Shown here: one piece after another, positions 61,529-64,000 of the stretch
Layout of the letters: each line of letters begins with the position of its first letter
How positions within the stretch are numbered: position 1 is the stretch's first letter
Assembly: GCA_030427905.1 (NCBI GenBank)
Contig: JAUICL010000004.1
Span: 1 to 64,000 of the forward strand
DNA: 64,000 nt
Direction: 5' to 3'
DNA from: Bacteroidia bacterium
Lineage (GTDB): Bacteria > Bacteroidota > Bacteroidia > Flavobacteriales_D > Cryomorphaceae
The notes under the pieces: generated by a model
What the model was told of the DNA's origin: nothing
The model's input: the letters and a program-made list of their open reading frames with translations, nothing else
Database searches by the model: none
Translations under genes and position numbers: made by a program

Positions 61529-63190
61529 ATGAAATCTATCGCTGATGTGAATTGTGCTGATCTGATTGAAGGAAAGAAATCGGTGTTTCTGTTGATCTTT
61601 GCTCTGACGGTTCTGCTTGTGGGTGGCTGTGGAAAGAATCGCGATCACAGCGACAAGATGATCTTTCGATACAATGAGTCCGCGGGAATTTCATCACTCG
61701 ATCCAGCCTTTAGCCGAAACTTGGAGAATCTCTGGGCTTGCAATATGCTCTATAATGGATTGGTGGAAATTGATGAAGATCTCCAAATTATACCAGCTAT
61801 TGCGAAGTCGTGGACCATCGATAGTTTGGGCACGACCTATACTTTCTACCTCGATCCAGAAGTGTATTTCCACGATAATGCTTGCTTTGAAAAAGGAAAG
61901 GGCAGGAGGGTAGTCGCTTCTGATTTTGTTTTCAGTTTTTCGCGAATCCTGGATCCAAAACTAACCAGCCCAGGTACATGGGTTTTTGATGCTCTTAGTA
62001 CTGAAAATCCGTTTGAAGCGATCGACGACACCACTCTAAAAGTTCGGCTCGCTAGGCCTTTTCCACCGTTTTTAGGACTGCTCGGAATGAAATACTGCTC
62101 AGTCATTCCAAAAGAAGCGATCGAGAAGTATGGAGATGATTTTCGTCAAAACCCAGTGGGAACGGGACCGTTTAAATTCAATTTTTGGTACGAAGGCACT
62201 CGACTGGTTCTTCTAAAAAACGAAAACTACTTCGAGAGCGATGAGTCAGGGAACCCCCTTCCATACATCGATGCGGTTTCGGTTTCATTTGTTCCTGACA
62301 AGGGGGCTGCTTATCTCGATTTTCTTAAGGGAAATTTCGATTTCATGTCGGGACTTCACACCAGCTACAGCGATGAGCTCTTGACACCTACTGGCGAACT
62401 CAATCCAAAATATGAAGATGAGATCTATCTGGAAAGTCACCCTTTCTTGAAGACGGATTACCTGGGATTTATGATCGATGCCAACCAACCCGAAGATTAT
62501 GTATGGCTTGACGCCAGATTGCGAAAGGCACTCAATTACGCCATCGACAGAAAGTCGATGGTTCGCTATCTGAGAAATAACGTGTACCAACCCGCCAATG
62601 GTGGTTTTATCCCGAAGGGAATGCCGGGATATTATCCGCATGGCTATTCGTATAACCCCGACTCAGTGCGATCTTTGCTAGCTCGTGCGGGTTTCCCCAA
62701 TGGAGAAGGGCTACCTACCTTGACGCTCAGTACGACTACTGACTACGTGGATCTCTGTGAGTATGCCCAGCATCAGATGTCGCAATTTGGAATAGATGTG
62801 AAGGTGGATGTACTACCGGCTTCGGTACACCGAGAGCTAGCGGCTCGCGGAGAGCTGCCGTTTTTTCGGAAGTCTTGGCTAGCCGACTATCCCGACGACG
62901 AAAACTTTATGGCTCTTTTCTATAGTCCTTATGCTTCTCCAAAAGGGCCGAACTACTCGCACTTTTCTGATGCCCGCTTTGACTCGCTATATACCTTGGC
63001 ATTAGCCAAAACCGACCCCAAGGAGCGAAGCAGGTTGTACTACCAAATGGATAGCTTGATGATGAGCCAAGCTCCTATTATTCCGCTTTACTATGATCAG
63101 GTCATGCGATTTGTCTCGAAGGATGTTTCTGGTTTGGATAAAAATCCGATGAATGTCCTTGATCTCAGAAGAGTCAAAATGAAGCTCTAG
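61529..63190 (+). CDS. ABC-transporter substrate-binding lipoprotein (peptide/nickel type)
   Basis: 553 residues: lipobox VGGC (Cys34), then family-5 SBP landmarks SLDPAF, ENLWACNMLYNGLVEID, FYLDPEVYFHDN, VVASDFVFSFSRILDP, GTGPFKFNFW and ALNYAIDRKSMVRYL. Binds oligopeptides, nickel or related ligands for an Opp-type importer. No permease or ATPase is encoded here, so the partner is elsewhere. The stop overlaps the next gene's stop in CTAG. Confidence 0.93.
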   Translation: MKSIADVNCADLIEGKKSVFLLIFALTVLLVGGCGKNRDHSDKMIFRYNESAGISSLDPAFSRNLENLWACNMLYNGLVEIDEDLQIIPAIAKSWTIDSLGTTYTFYLDPEVYFHDNACFEKGKGRRVVASDFVFSFSRILDPKLTSPGTWVFDALSTENPFEAIDDTTLKVRLARPFPPFLGLLGMKYCSVIPKEAIEKYGDDFRQNPVGTGPFKFNFWYEGTRLVLLKNENYFESDESGNPLPYIDAVSVSFVPDKGAAYLDFLKGNFDFMSGLHTSYSDELLTPTGELNPKYEDEIYLESHPFLKTDYLGFMIDANQPEDYVWLDARLRKALNYAIDRKSMVRYLRNNVYQPANGGFIPKGMPGYYPHGYSYNPDSVRSLLARAGFPNGEGLPTLTLSTTTDYVDLCEYAQHQMSQFGIDVKVDVLPASVHRELAARGELPFFRKSWLADYPDDENFMALFYSPYASPKGPNYSHFSDARFDSLYTLALAKTDPKERSRLYYQMDSLMMSQAPIIPLYYDQVMRFVSKDVSGLDKNPMNVLDLRRVKMKL

Positions 63191-64000
63191 TCCCAGCTTA
63201 GCTTGGTGGAAATACCGTGGTGATCTGATATTTCCTCATCGTGACGCTCGTAATCAAAGCCCGTAAAGCGGGGTGAGTGAAAAACGTAGTCGATCCGGAA
63301 GGAAGGAAACTTACCGATGTACGTGCTTCCGATCCCCCAACCACTTTCCCGAAAAGAGTCGACTAGAATCTCCGTGATGTTGTTGTACGAGTACGACACA
63401 GGGGTGTCATTGAAATCGCCACATAGAATAACAGGGTAGGGGCTTTTTTCAATGTGTTCGCGAATGGCACCTACTTGGGCTACGCGCTTTCTAAAAGCGG
63501 AAGTCAATCGGCGAATGATCGGGATACCTTCTTTGAGTTCCGGCTTTTTCGATTCATTCTTTTGGAGTTCATCTACAAACTTGTAATCGTCAGAAGAAAA
63601 GCGAATGGAAGCCACATGGGCATTGTACACTCTAATAGTATCGCCAAAGGCCACAATGTCCGAAAAGATGCAGACGTTACTCCTTTCCTGATCGAAGTCT
63701 ATCCGCCCCTGATCTATGATTGGGTATTTGCTAAATGTAGCGATGCCGTAGTGCTGTTCCCGATAAAGCGAAACCGTAAATTCTTCGTGTACGTTAGATG
63801 CCTCGAGCTTCCGCTTCAGTAGGTTGCTCGTTTCGAATACCCCAGGTCCTGAGTGGTGAAAATACTCTTGGAAACAATAGATATCGGCTTCAGCAGCTTG
63901 AATATTTCGGACCATCACGTCTCGTTCTTCAATATTCTTGCGCCAGTTGTACCAGCTAAAAAGCTTCACATTTTGGGAATATACTTTGATGCTTTTGTGT
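63187..64000 (-). CDS. Endonuclease/exonuclease/phosphatase family protein (5' end outside window)
   Basis: The frame is open from the stop at 63187 to the right edge. A GTG at 63969 could look like a start, but in-frame residues upstream (HKSIKVYSQNV before KLFSW) fit the beginning of the EEP fold, IKVxSxNVKLF, so the real start is beyond 64000. Visible motifs: CFQEYF, DQGRIDF, YNAHVASIRFSSDD, CGDFNDTPVS, FRIDYVFHS and SDHHG, covering the catalytic residues. Family members are often membrane-anchored in this phylum; the helices would be in the missing part. Confidence 0.9.
   Translation of the reverse strand, partial: HKSIKVYSQNVKLFSWYNWRKNIEERDVMVRNIQAAEADIYCFQEYFHHSGPGVFETSNLLKRKLEASNVHEEFTVSLYREQHYGIATFSKYPIIDQGRIDFDQERSNVCIFSDIVAFGDTIRVYNAHVASIRFSSDDYKFVDELQKNESKKPELKEGIPIIRRLTSAFRKRVAQVGAIREHIEKSPYPVILCGDFNDTPVSYSYNNITEILVDSFRESGWGIGSTYIGKFPSFRIDYVFHSPRFTGFDYERHDEEISDHHGISTKLSWD

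Noticed and set aside
1-64000. tRNA genes, insertion sequences, integrases or phage genes
   Set aside because: No T-loop-type GGTTCGAATCC in a gap, no transposase or integrase motifs, and no terminal inverted repeats seen.

Overview
The window is an ordinary-looking, gene-dense chromosomal segment of a member of the Bacteroidota, most likely a marine Flavobacteriales lineage (Cryomorphaceae/Schleiferiaceae-like; this placement is inference). The evidence is the gliding lipoprotein GldH, several secreted proteins with type IX secretion (T9SS) C-terminal sorting domains, a short Bacteroidota-type primary sigma factor, the complete moxR-bat (BatA-E) operon, TamL/TamB, DUF4199, a TonB-dependent receptor with a carboxypeptidase-like N-terminal domain, and promoters of the Bacteroidota type (TTG, 19-21 nt, TAnnTTTG). 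I found no phage, insertion sequence, CRISPR array, tRNA or rRNA.

Layout. 1-4186 (minus): 5' part of a giant secreted protein whose stop lies beyond the left edge; it has five PPC-like domains followed by Cys/Asp-rich repeats, including a 111-bp tandem array. 4362-11681 (minus): long-form GAPDH, RpoD, an HtrA/Deg protease, GldH, a VOC protein, a TlpA-like lipoprotein and a two-component-regulator-type propeller protein. 12026-16816 (plus): dapF, a GNAT acetyltransferase, mltG and a TonB-dependent receptor. 16813-25235 (minus): eight overlapping or near-contiguous genes, moxR, DUF58, a BatD-like protein, batA, batB, batC, batD, batE. 25449-29481: NTP pyrophosphohydrolase-like, DUF4442, ribH, a TPR membrane protein, recF, DciA-like and ndk. 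29550-34302: an SDR, the small SRP RNA (ffs, absent from protein-based gene finding), DUF4199, a GT2 glycosyltransferase, mnmA and DUF481.

34540-39995 (plus): a dihaem-cytochrome-like lipoprotein followed by two paralogous FG-GAP/UnbV T9SS cargo proteins. 40117-44605: GT4 glycosyltransferase, YwqK-like repeat protein, lipoprotein and a T9SS subtilase. 44681-49033: SSS transporter, a TM2/DUF4870-like/M48 peptidase trio and an orphan Acr3 permease. 49035-51127 (minus): inositol-phosphatase family protein and mtaB. 51331-57941: tamB-tamL envelope assembly pair. 57938-58965 (minus): DUF1361 and diacylglycerol kinase. The right end has a 3D-domain protein, a highly expressed-looking T9SS protein, a peptide-type ABC substrate-binding lipoprotein, and an endonuclease/exonuclease/phosphatase family gene that is cut by the right edge (its true start is outside).

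The most useful non-coding observations are: (i) the SRP RNA with a textbook promoter, whose start-site geometry implies that mtaB and the GT4 gene are transcribed as leaderless mRNAs; (ii) a similar 10-bp-period direct repeat upstream of both the HtrA gene and the moxR-bat operon, suggesting a shared envelope-stress operator; (iii) a terminator-like hairpin in the moxR leader; (iv) four convergent gene pairs whose stop codons overlap in a 4-nt palindrome-type YTAR sequence. I did not find a clear novel defence or mobile system.
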